A stretch of 12,801 bases of DNA from DASRHY01 sp046765875 (GTDB lineage Bacteria; Actinomycetota; Actinomycetes; Propionibacteriales; Kribbellaceae), in assembly GCA_046765875.1 (NCBI GenBank), contig JBKPSJ010000005.1:1-12801 (forward strand). Reading direction: 5' to 3'. The position numbers and the translations under genes are program-made. Positions 6,209 through 12,456 of this stretch are shown piece after piece (position 1 is the first letter of the stretch; each line of letters starts with the position of its first letter). Under the pieces are notes generated by a model. It saw only the letters and a program-made list of their open reading frames with translations, was not told the DNA's origin and ran no database searches.

Positions 6209-7568
6209 GGTGCCCGAGCGGCTGTCGGGGTGGGGGCGGACCGCACCGACGACGGCGACGGTCGTAGGTGTCGGCTCGTACGACGACGCGGTGGCGGCGG
6301 TGACCGGCGCCGGACCCAGGGGTGCTCTGGCGCGCGGGCTGGGCCGCTCGTACGGTGACGCGGCACAGAACGCGGGTGGCGTGGTGCTCGACCTGACCCG
6401 GCTGGCCCGGGTGCATTCGGTGGACGCCGACGCCCGGCTGGTGCGCTGTGACGCGGGCATCAGCCTGGACACGCTGATGCGCACGCTGCTGCCTTTCGGG
6501 CTGTGGCTGCCGGTGCTGCCCGGCACCCGGCAGGTCACCGTCGGTGGCGCGATCGCGGCTGACGTCCACGGCAAGAACCACCACGTCCAAGGCAGCTTCG
6601 GCAACCATGTCCACACTCTGGATCTGCTCACCGCGGACGGCTTCGTCTGGACGCTCGGGCCGGACGGCCCGGATCCGGAGCTGTTCTGGGCGACGATCGG
6701 CGGGATGGGCCTGACCGGTGTGGTCCTCGGCGCGACGATCCGGCTCCAGCCGGTCGAGACGGCGTACTTCGTCGTTGACACCGAGCGGACCGATGACCTC
6801 GACGGGCTGATGCGGAGGCTGTCCGAGGACGACGACACCTACACCTATTCGGTGGCATGGTTCGACTCCGTTGCCACCGGCAAGCACCTCGGCCGGGCCG
6901 TGCTGACGCGCGGCCGGCAGGCCTCGTACGCCGACCTGCCCGGCAGGTTCCGGCGCGACCCGCTGCGCTTCCACGCGCCTCGTCTCGCGACCGTCCCGGA
7001 CGTGTTCCCGTCAGGCTTGCTCAACCGGTGGACGGCTCGCGCGTTCAACGAACTCTGGTTCCGCAAAGCTCCGGTGCAACGCCACAACGAGGTGCAGAAC
7101 ATCACCACGTTCTTCCACCCGCTGGACGTGGTCGCCGAGTGGAACAGGTTGTACGGGCGGCGCGGCTTGTGCCAGTACCAGTTCGTCGTTCCGTTCGGCG
7201 CCGAGACGGCGTTCACCCAGGCGGTCGAACTGATCGCGGAGTCCGGCCAGGTGTCGTGTCTCAACGTGCTCAAGCGGTTCGGGCCGGCGAACCGGTCGCC
7301 GCTCTCGTTCCCGATGCCCGGCTGGACGCTCGCCGTCGACCTGCCCGTCACGAAGAAGCTCGGCGGGCTGCTGCGCGATCTCGACGAGGTGGTGCTCGCG
7401 GCCGGCGGCCGGGTCTACCTGGCCAAGGACGCGCGGCTCGACCCGGACACGTTCGCCAAGATGTACCCCCGGCTGCCGGACTTCGAGGCGGTCCGGCGCC
7501 GCGCCGACCCCAGCGGCGTGTTCCGTTCGGACCTGTCCCGCCGGCTCAACCTCGGAGGCCAACGGTGA
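6201..7568 (+). CDS. dprE1: Decaprenylphosphoryl-beta-D-ribose 2'-oxidase
   Basis: This FAD flavoenzyme oxidises decaprenylphosphoryl-ribose at C2' to the 2'-keto intermediate that DprE2 reduces to decaprenylphosphoryl-arabinose. The product has 455 residues (M. tuberculosis DprE1 has 461). The FAD-binding region has RGLGRSYGDAAQNAGG (45-60), LPGTRQVTVGGAIAAD and HGKNHH (123-128). The C-terminal substrate domain has YHPLD-like FHPLD, PGWTLAVD and YLAKDARL. With a constant offset of nine residues, His123 matches His132 and Lys409 matches Lys418 of M. tuberculosis. Ala378 falls at Cys387, the residue covalently bound by benzothiazinones. ATG 6201 has GGGAG at 6 nt. The gene overlaps its upstream neighbour by 8 bp and dprE2 by 4 bp, which fits the known partnership of the two enzymes. 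Confidence 0.96.
   Translation: MPEVPERLSGWGRTAPTTATVVGVGSYDDAVAAVTGAGPRGALARGLGRSYGDAAQNAGGVVLDLTRLARVHSVDADARLVRCDAGISLDTLMRTLLPFGLWLPVLPGTRQVTVGGAIAADVHGKNHHVQGSFGNHVHTLDLLTADGFVWTLGPDGPDPELFWATIGGMGLTGVVLGATIRLQPVETAYFVVDTERTDDLDGLMRRLSEDDDTYTYSVAWFDSVATGKHLGRAVLTRGRQASYADLPGRFRRDPLRFHAPRLATVPDVFPSGLLNRWTARAFNELWFRKAPVQRHNEVQNITTFFHPLDVVAEWNRLYGRRGLCQYQFVVPFGAETAFTQAVELIAESGQVSCLNVLKRFGPANRSPLSFPMPGWTLAVDLPVTKKLGGLLRDLDEVVLAAGGRVYLAKDARLDPDTFAKMYPRLPDFEAVRRRADPSGVFRSDLSRRLNLGGQR
7554..7558 (+). promoter_or_regulatory. Ribosome binding site of dprE2
   Basis: GGAGG sits inside the last codons of dprE1, 6 nt before GTG 7565. It fixes the dprE2 start at the GTGA overlap. Confidence 0.7.
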
Positions 7569-8320
7569 TCGATGCAGTGGGCACCATCCAGTCGTTGCTG
7601 ATCCTCGGCGGCGGCTCCGACATCGGCTTGGCGATCGCCCGCCGGTACGCCGCCGCCAGACCGCTGCGGGTGGTGCTCGCAGGCCGGCCGTCGGACCGGC
7701 TCGACGCCGCCGAACAGGAGTTGCGCGATCTCGGCTGCACGGTCGAGCAGATCGAGTTCGACGCGACCTCTGCGCGGACGCACGAGGATGTGATCAAGAC
7801 CGCGTTCGGCAACGGCGACATCGACGTCGCGGTCGTCGCCTTCGGCATCCTGGGTGACGCCGAGCGGGCCTGGACCGACGTCGAGCACGCCGTCGAGATG
7901 GCGGAGGTCAACTACGTCGGCGCGGTCAGCGCGGGCGTCGCCCTCGGCCAGGCGATGAAGGCACAAGGGCACGGCGTGATCGTGACGCTGTCGTCGGTCG
8001 CCGGCGAGCGCCCGCGCCGGTCGAACTTCGTGTACGGCTCGACCAAGGCCGGGATGGACGCGTTCTACACCGGGCTCGGCGAGGCGCTGCGCCCCCACGG
8101 GGTCAAGGTGCTGGTGGTCCGGCCCGGCTTCGTCCGTACCAAGATGACCGTGGGCCTGGAGCCGGCGCCGATGTCCGTCAGCGCCGACGAGGTCGCCGAG
8201 GCCGTCGTCGGTGCGGTACGCCGCGGCTCAGAGCTGATCTGGGTGCCGATGCCGCTGCGCGCGGTGATGTCCGGGCTGCGGCATCTCCCCCGCCCGGTCT
8301 TCCGCCGCCTTCCAATCTGA
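7565..8320 (+). CDS. dprE2: Decaprenylphosphoryl-2-keto-ribose reductase
   Basis: This NAD(P)H-dependent short-chain dehydrogenase reduces the keto intermediate from DprE1 to decaprenylphosphoryl-arabinose, completing the 2'-epimerisation. The product has 251 residues. The Rossmann motif is LILGGGSDIGLAIA (12-25). The SDR catalytic residues are visible: Asn116 in EVNYVGA, Ser143/Ser144 in TLSSVAGE, and Tyr157-x3-Lys161 in YGSTK. The start VIDAVG and the end RPVFRRLPI match what I recall of M. tuberculosis DprE2 (start MVLDAVG, end FRKLPI). GTG 7565 has a strong GGAGG at 6 nt inside dprE1. The gene ends one base short of the stop codon of the convergent minus-strand operon, leaving no room for a terminator of its own. 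Confidence 0.95.
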   Translation: MIDAVGTIQSLLILGGGSDIGLAIARRYAAARPLRVVLAGRPSDRLDAAEQELRDLGCTVEQIEFDATSARTHEDVIKTAFGNGDIDVAVVAFGILGDAERAWTDVEHAVEMAEVNYVGAVSAGVALGQAMKAQGHGVIVTLSSVAGERPRRSNFVYGSTKAGMDAFYTGLGEALRPHGVKVLVVRPGFVRTKMTVGLEPAPMSVSADEVAEAVVGAVRRGSELIWVPMPLRAVMSGLRHLPRPVFRRLPI

Positions 8321-8321
8321 G

Positions 8322-8846
8322 CTACGCCGCGCTGACAAACCACGCGAGTAGCCCGACCCCGATCAGCGCGGCCACGGTGATCACCAGCGAACCCGGCCGG
8401 CCGTCGACCGCCGCCGACAACGCCGCCGCGAACACCACGACCGCCGAGGCTGCCGTTGCCGGAAGCAACCACTTGCGCACCGCACGCCAGTTGGATGCGG
8501 CGTACGACGGGATCTGACCCGCGTACGCCGACGCCAGGTGCATCACTACCAGGACGATGGCGAAAACGACGACCGGCCAGCCGGGCCGTGCCGAGGACTC
8601 GACCAGCCAGTCGAGGGATACAACGCCGATGAAGCACAGCCCGGCCGGCGTGTCGGGCGAAGTCGTGCTCACCAGGAGCAGCGGGATCGCGAAGTACCAG
8701 ACGATGTCGGCGACGTTCCACGACTGCGAGCCGAGCAGTACGAGCGCCGCCACCCCGGCCAGGAAGATCACCAGCCGGACCAGCAGCGCCGACGGATGCG
8801 AGGTCCGCAGCGCGGCGAGCCGGCTGTTGATCCACATCGCGATCAT
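8322..8846 (-). CDS. Polytopic membrane protein of unknown function (174 aa)
   Basis: This is the last gene of the minus-strand MoxR/DUF58 operon. It starts at ATG 8846 with GAGGA at 8 nt and overlaps the DUF58 stop by 4 bp (ATGA). Hydrophobic segments near residues 20-38, 43-60, 66-80, 88-108, 124-145 and 150-172 suggest five or six membrane helices. There is a short basic N-terminus and an Arg/Lys loop (NWRAVRKW) before the fifth segment. I see no catalytic motif and do not recognise the family. Operons of this type in actinobacteria often carry a transglutaminase-like TgpA protein downstream of DUF58; this protein is too short and lacks a transglutaminase domain. It probably acts at the membrane with the DUF58 protein. 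Confidence 0.8.
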   Translation of the reverse strand: MIAMWINSRLAALRTSHPSALLVRLVIFLAGVAALVLLGSQSWNVADIVWYFAIPLLLVSTTSPDTPAGLCFIGVVSLDWLVESSARPGWPVVVFAIVLVVMHLASAYAGQIPSYAASNWRAVRKWLLPATAASAVVVFAAALSAAVDGRPGSLVITVAALIGVGLLAWFVSAA

Positions 8847-10138
8847 GTGCGCATCCTCGGCATCGCGGACATCCGGCTGGCGTCCCGGAGCACCTCGTCG
8901 AGCGTGCCCGCCCCGCGCCAGCGGACGGTCGGTACGCCGAGATCGCCGAGCCGCTCGATCTCGGCGTGACGCTCGGCCAGCCGCAGCCGCCAGGCCAGCG
9001 GCCAGGCCCAGTCCTCGTCCTCGTCGGCCGGGACGCCGACGTCGTCGGGCAGGGTGTCGACCGCGATCACCGTGCAGCCCAGGTGCACCAGCGAGACGAC
9101 CGCGCCGAACACCGGCGGCCGCAGCAGCGGGCTGAGCACCACGACCAGGCTGCCGGACCGGATCCGGCGCCGCGCCGCGAACCCGCCCGCGTCCTGACCG
9201 CCCTGCGGCTCGGCGTGAACCAGCGCGTCGAGGATCCTGCGCAGGTGCGCGCGGCCGCTGCCGGCCCGTACCTCGCGGATCACGCCGCCGGTGTCGACCA
9301 GCCGTACCCGGTCGCCGTTGCGCAGATAATGCTCGGCGACGGCCGCGGCGGCTCGTACCGCGATGTCCAGGCTGCTCGACCGGCCGTCGATGCCCTGGCT
9401 GGCTCCGGCTTCGTCGGCGGTGTCAATCAGCAGCACCACATCGGTGTCGCGCTCGGACACCGTCGTCGTCACGTGCAGTTCGCCGGTCCGGGCCGAGACT
9501 CGCCAGTTCACCCGGCGCAGCCGGTCACCGGTCTGGAACGGCCGCACGCCCGCGATCTCGGTGCCGTCACCGCTGCGCCGGGACCGGTGCAGCCCGACCA
9601 TGCCGGCCGGCCGCGGCACCGCCTCGATCGCCGCGAAGCCGTCGCGCAGCGGCAACGTGGTCAGCGTCAGCCGCTCCGGCGGTGGTACGTCGGCCCGGTA
9701 CGCGCCCAACTGCGAGGTCGCCACCACCTGCAGGCGCTCCAGCGGGTGGATCCCCCACCGGCGAGAGCGCAGCACGATCGCTGCGTCCGCGGCCGGCGAC
9801 ACCTGCGCACCCGACGGCGGGTCGAAGCCGAACCACCGGCCGCGTGGCAGCACGACGGTGACCAGGTCCACCCGTACGGCCGGCGTACCGTCCTCCTCGT
9901 TCAGCGCGACCCGGACGGTGGTCGCCTGCCCCTCGAACAGCGTCGCCGAGTCGGTGGTCAAACTGGCCCGCGGCCGGCCGCGCGGCCGGGTGAGCGCACC
10001 CCATACCGCCAGCACCGCGAACGGAAGTCCTATGACGGCCGCGTCAGGCCGGCGGAAGAGCACGGCTAGCGCGGTCAGCACACCACCAAGCACCAGCGCC
10101 CGAAGCTGTGCCTGGGTCGGACGCCAGCCCTGCTTCAC
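8843..10138 (-). CDS. DUF58 domain-containing membrane protein (431 aa)
   Basis: DUF58 proteins are encoded next to MoxR ATPases and resemble von Willebrand A-type proteins; the pair is thought to act in complex assembly or envelope maturation. Two N-terminal hydrophobic segments (residues 12-28 and 32-50) anchor a beta-rich region, followed by the DUF58 core. The signature is at 186-222: GDGTEIAGVRPFQTGDRLRR followed by VNWRVSARTGELHV. The vWA-like strand VVLLIDT (234-240) has Asp239 but continues ADEAGAS rather than the DxSxS of a full MIDAS, so metal binding may be weak or absent. GTG 10138 overlaps the moxR stop (GTGA). The frame stays open to ATG 10222, but that start lies inside moxR and adds 28 residues of Arg/Gly/Ala-rich sequence. 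The stop overlaps the next gene (ATGA). Confidence 0.88.
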   Translation of the reverse strand: MKQGWRPTQAQLRALVLGGVLTALAVLFRRPDAAVIGLPFAVLAVWGALTRPRGRPRASLTTDSATLFEGQATTVRVALNEEDGTPAVRVDLVTVVLPRGRWFGFDPPSGAQVSPAADAAIVLRSRRWGIHPLERLQVVATSQLGAYRADVPPPERLTLTTLPLRDGFAAIEAVPRPAGMVGLHRSRRSGDGTEIAGVRPFQTGDRLRRVNWRVSARTGELHVTTTVSERDTDVVLLIDTADEAGASQGIDGRSSSLDIAVRAAAAVAEHYLRNGDRVRLVDTGGVIREVRAGSGRAHLRRILDALVHAEPQGGQDAGGFAARRRIRSGSLVVVLSPLLRPPVFGAVVSLVHLGCTVIAVDTLPDDVGVPADEDEDWAWPLAWRLRLAERHAEIERLGDLGVPTVRWRGAGTLDEVLRDASRMSAMPRMRT

Positions 10139-11109
10139 CGGCGCGCCATCACGGTCGGCGGCGCCGGCACCGTCTCCAGCACACTCCTGACGACGGTCGC
10201 GCCGGTGACCTCCTGCAGCCACAACTCCGGCCGGACCGTGATCCGGTGCGCCAGTGCGGCGACGGCGACGGCCTTGACGTCCTCCGGGATCACGTAGTCG
10301 CGGCCCTTCACGACGGCGTACGCGCGCGAGGTCAGCAGCAGGGCGAGCGAACCGCGCGGCGACGCGCCGATCAGCGCCTTGGCGTCACGCCGGGTGGCGG
10401 TGGCCAGTTCGACGCAGTACCGGCCGACGCTCTGCTCGACCGTCACTGTCTCGACCGCGGCCTGGATCGCGCGCAGCCCGGCGGCGTCGGTGACCGCCCC
10501 GACCTCCTGCTCCTCGCGGCGGCGGGCCATCCGGCGCTGCAGTACGTCCCACTCCTCGCGCGCCGACGGGTAGCCGAAGCTGACCCGGAGCATGAACCGG
10601 TCGAGCTGTGCCTCGGGCAGCGGATAGGTGCCCTCGTACTCCACCGGGTTCGCGGTCGCCAGCACGTGGAACGGCGCCGGCAGCGGGAAGGTCTGGCCCT
10701 CGACGGTGACCTGGTGCTCCTGCATCGACTCCAGCAGCGCGGCCTGTGTCTTCGGCGGGGTCCGGTTGATCTCGTCGGCGAGCAGCAGCCCGGTGAAGAT
10801 CGGGCCCGGCCGGAAGACGAACTCCGAGCGGCTCTGGTCGTACACGAACGCGCCGGTCACGTCCGACGGCAGCAGATCCGGGGTGAACTGGACCCGCCGG
10901 AAGTCCAGCCCGAGCGCCTGTGCGAACGACCGCGCGGCCAGCGTCTTGCCGAGACCCGGGTAGTCCTCGAGCAGGACATGGCCGCCGGCGACGATCCCGG
11001 CCAGCACCAGTTCGAGCGCCTCGGTCTTGCCGACCACCGCCTCGGCGACCCGGTCGAGCACCTGGCCGCACAGCGCCGCGGCGTCGCGCGGTTCCAGCAC
11101 GTCACTCAC
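10135..11109 (-). CDS. moxR: MoxR family AAA+ ATPase (324 aa)
   Basis: MoxR proteins are AAA+ ATPases that act as chaperones, often activating or assembling partners that contain vWA-like domains. The 324-residue product has Walker A GLGKT (52-56), Walker B LLLADEIN with Asp112-Glu113, sensor 1 ATANP (151-155) and the LDRF segment with Arg171. The C-terminal lid contains SPRGSLALL and VIPEDVKAVA, typical of MoxR. The start is GTG 11109, with GAGGAG at 5 nt. It lies 9 bp after the upstream membrane-protein gene and its end overlaps the DUF58 gene by 4 bp. The adjacent DUF58 product is the likely partner. The real client is not evident. Confidence 0.94.
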   Translation of the reverse strand: MSDVLEPRDAAALCGQVLDRVAEAVVGKTEALELVLAGIVAGGHVLLEDYPGLGKTLAARSFAQALGLDFRRVQFTPDLLPSDVTGAFVYDQSRSEFVFRPGPIFTGLLLADEINRTPPKTQAALLESMQEHQVTVEGQTFPLPAPFHVLATANPVEYEGTYPLPEAQLDRFMLRVSFGYPSAREEWDVLQRRMARRREEQEVGAVTDAAGLRAIQAAVETVTVEQSVGRYCVELATATRRDAKALIGASPRGSLALLLTSRAYAVVKGRDYVIPEDVKAVAVAALAHRITVRPELWLQEVTGATVVRSVLETVPAPPTVMARR

Positions 11110-11114
11110 GCAAG

Positions 11115-11120
11115 CTCCTC
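11115..11120 (-). promoter_or_regulatory. Ribosome binding site of moxR
   Basis: On the minus strand this reads GAGGAG, 5 nt before GTG 11109. Its first two bases are also the last two bases of the upstream gene's stop codon TGA, so translation of the two genes is closely linked. Confidence 0.7.
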
Positions 11121-11613
11121 AGAGTTTCTCGACGGCCTCGACGGCCTGGGCGATCTCTTCCGCCGAAAGGGTTCGCGGCCGGGTGGTGGTGATCAGGTCC
11201 CACAGCCACTCGCCGGTCAGCACCCGCGCGGTGTCCGGGTCGTACGCCGGATCGACGCCGTGCCGGCGTTTCAGCCGGCTGGTGACCAGGGCGGCGAGCA
11301 TCGGCTGGACGCGGCTGCGGAACGCGTACGGGTCCTTGGTGGACTGGCGCAGCTGCGAGCCGACCATCCGGACCCGGCTGTCGCTGTTGAACGCCCTCGA
11401 CCAGATCACCGGCTGCAACTCGAGCCAGTCGGTGCGCGCGACGGTACGGGCCACCACCTGGATGCCGGCGACCACGATCACGGCGCAGACTGCGGCGGCG
11501 ACGAACCAGGCCGGCCGGGGTCGCATCCCGCCCGCAGCGAGCCCGCTGACGAGTATCAGGCAGCCGGCGAGCACCAGCACGAACTCGATCACGATCGCAC
11601 GGCGTCCGGTCAT
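11119..11613 (-). CDS. Membrane protein of unknown function with two N-terminal helices (164 aa)
   Basis: The start ATG 11613 overlaps the DUF4129 gene's stop by 4 bp (ATGA), with GGGAG 6 nt upstream. Residues 7-29 and 35-55 form two membrane helices separated by a short basic loop (GMRPRPAW). A soluble, probably cytoplasmic region of about 105 residues follows. It contains SRAFNSDSRVRMVGSQLRQS, then TSRLKRRHGVDPAYDPDTAR and a C-terminal acidic helix (SAEEIAQAVEAVEKL). Proteins of this type sit between the DUF4129 and MoxR genes in actinobacterial operons and are generally annotated as hypothetical. It is too short for DUF4350, which often occupies this slot. I infer a membrane-bound accessory role with MoxR; no catalytic motif is seen. 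Confidence 0.78.
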   Translation of the reverse strand: MTGRRAIVIEFVLVLAGCLILVSGLAAGGMRPRPAWFVAAAVCAVIVVAGIQVVARTVARTDWLELQPVIWSRAFNSDSRVRMVGSQLRQSTKDPYAFRSRVQPMLAALVTSRLKRRHGVDPAYDPDTARVLTGEWLWDLITTTRPRTLSAEEIAQAVEAVEKL

Positions 11614-12350
11614 ACGTGCTCCCGCACCAGTTGGCTTCGCAACACGGTGAGCGCCTCGCGTGCCTCGTCCCGGGCCGATTCCGGCAGGTCGTGCTGCGAG
11701 AACCGCGCCTCGCGGTACAGCTCGGCCAGCCGTTCGAGCAGCGGCTGGGACACCTCGGCGGCCGCCAGCACGCGCACGGTGAGCTCGGACGGCGTCTCGG
11801 ACTCGCGGCGCGGGACACCGGCCGAGGCGGCGGCGCGTTCGAGCGCGAGCCAGCAGGCGACGATCGCGTTCGACGGTGTGCCGGTGGACACCGAGCCGAG
11901 TCCGGTATCGACCGCCTCGGCGAGTTGCTCCGCGCTGACCACTTGCCCGGCCGTGGTTCCGTCTCGGGACAGTCCCTGCGGGATCCTCACCTCCGACGCG
12001 ATCTCGGCCACCTTGCGCAGGATCAGCCGCAGCACGAGCAGTACGACGATCGCCGCGGCGATGAGGACCGCGCCCTGGAGGAGCGTGCCGAGCCAGTCCG
12101 GCAGGTTCCACGGTTCCTTCGACCAGCCCGGCGCCGGCGTGGCCGTCGGCGTCTGCGTCGGCGTGGCGCCCTGCCCCGGCTCGACCCGGACCGGCGGCGG
12201 CAACCGCTGCCTGGTGCTGTCGCTGACCGGGTGCACGCTGTCACCCGACGCGGCGAACACGACCAGGACGATCACCGCGACCACGCCCATGCAGGCCACT
12301 GCCGCCGCGACGACGGCGCTGGTCCCGAGCCGGCGCTGGTCCCCCTGCAT
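11610..12350 (-). CDS. DUF4129 domain-containing membrane protein (246 aa)
   Basis: This is the first gene of the five-gene minus-strand operon. From ATG 12350 it encodes 246 residues. A membrane helix lies at about 11-34, followed by an extracytoplasmic Pro/Thr-rich linker (about 40-76, including TPTQTPTATPAP), a second helix at about 86-108, and a cytoplasmic DUF4129 domain from about 150. The domain shows NAIVACWLALERAAASAGV, SETPSELTVRVL and LYREARFSQHD, resembling the C-terminal domain often found on transglutaminase-like TgpA proteins. The frame is open upstream to 12710, but that would cross the divergent promoter and the GntR gene. ATG 12350 is chosen because a -10 element TAGCCT lies exactly 7 nt upstream. 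The stop overlaps the next gene by 4 bp. Confidence 0.85.
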   Translation of the reverse strand: MQGDQRRLGTSAVVAAAVACMGVVAVIVLVVFAASGDSVHPVSDSTRQRLPPPVRVEPGQGATPTQTPTATPAPGWSKEPWNLPDWLGTLLQGAVLIAAAIVVLLVLRLILRKVAEIASEVRIPQGLSRDGTTAGQVVSAEQLAEAVDTGLGSVSTGTPSNAIVACWLALERAAASAGVPRRESETPSELTVRVLAAAEVSQPLLERLAELYREARFSQHDLPESARDEAREALTVLRSQLVREHV

Positions 12351-12357
12351 GCGGGGC

Positions 12358-12363
12358 AGGCTA
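12358..12363 (-). promoter_or_regulatory. -10 element of the DUF4129-MoxR operon promoter
   Basis: On the minus strand this reads TAGCCT, matching TANNNT, and leaves exactly 7 nt to ATG 12350, so the operon mRNA would be leaderless. The -35 region (about 12381-12388) has no good TTGACA match, which suggests an activator or a weak promoter. Confidence 0.5.
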
Positions 12364-12369
12364 CCGCGT

Positions 12370-12402
12370 GTCACTCCCGCTCGTTGGACGCTTCTGAGTG
12401 AC
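12370..12402. repeat. Inverted repeat GTCACTC-N19-GAGTGAC around the minus-strand -35 region
   Basis: Perfect 7-bp arms at 12370-12376 and 12396-12402 are 19 nt apart and flank where the -35 box of the DUF4129 operon promoter would lie. They could be a split operator or a weak hairpin. Arms of this length and spacing can occur by chance in a region of about 100 bp. Confidence 0.3.
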
Positions 12403-12410
12403 CGTGGTTT

Positions 12411-12433
12411 GCAGGATTGTTGAACAATCCTGC
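12411..12433. promoter_or_regulatory. Perfect 23-bp palindromic operator, probably for the GntR regulator
   Basis: GCAGGATTGTT-G-AACAATCCTGC has two perfect 11-bp arms around one central base. The core TTGTTGAACAA contains GT-N3-AC, the spacing known for operators of the FadR subfamily of GntR regulators. It covers the -35 box TTGAAC (12420-12425) of the gene to its right, so a bound dimer would block RNA polymerase. There is no T-run, which argues against a terminator. Confidence 0.8.
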
Positions 12434-12449
12434 GATCGACTGATATGCT
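12420..12449 (+). promoter_or_regulatory. Promoter of the gntR gene (leaderless)
   Basis: The -35 box TTGAAC (12420-12425), an 18-nt spacer and the -10 box TATGCT (12444-12449) form the best promoter in the window. ATG 12457 lies 7 nt after the -10 box, so the transcript should start at the start codon. The -35 box lies inside the 23-bp palindrome. Confidence 0.75.
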
Positions 12450-12456
12450 CGCGGTC

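Noticed and set aside
5312..6838. 508-codon minus-strand frame opposite the DPPR synthase and dprE1 genes
   Set aside because: It spans two firmly identified genes and is Ser/Arg/Pro-rich shadow sequence.
10139..10222. Upstream in-frame start (ATG 10222) for the DUF58 gene
   Set aside because: It would add 28 Arg/Gly/Ala-rich residues inside moxR; the GTGA overlap at 10135-10138 is the same coupling seen elsewhere in the operon.
10108..12423. 771-codon open frame on the + strand across the MoxR operon
   Set aside because: It is antisense to four well-supported overlapping minus-strand genes, its translation is Arg/Gly/Asp-rich without domains, and long antisense frames are expected in high-GC DNA.
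12411..12433. 23-bp palindrome as a transcription terminator
   Set aside because: It lies between divergent genes, has no T-run, has only a one-base loop centre, and covers a -35 box, so an operator is the better reading.
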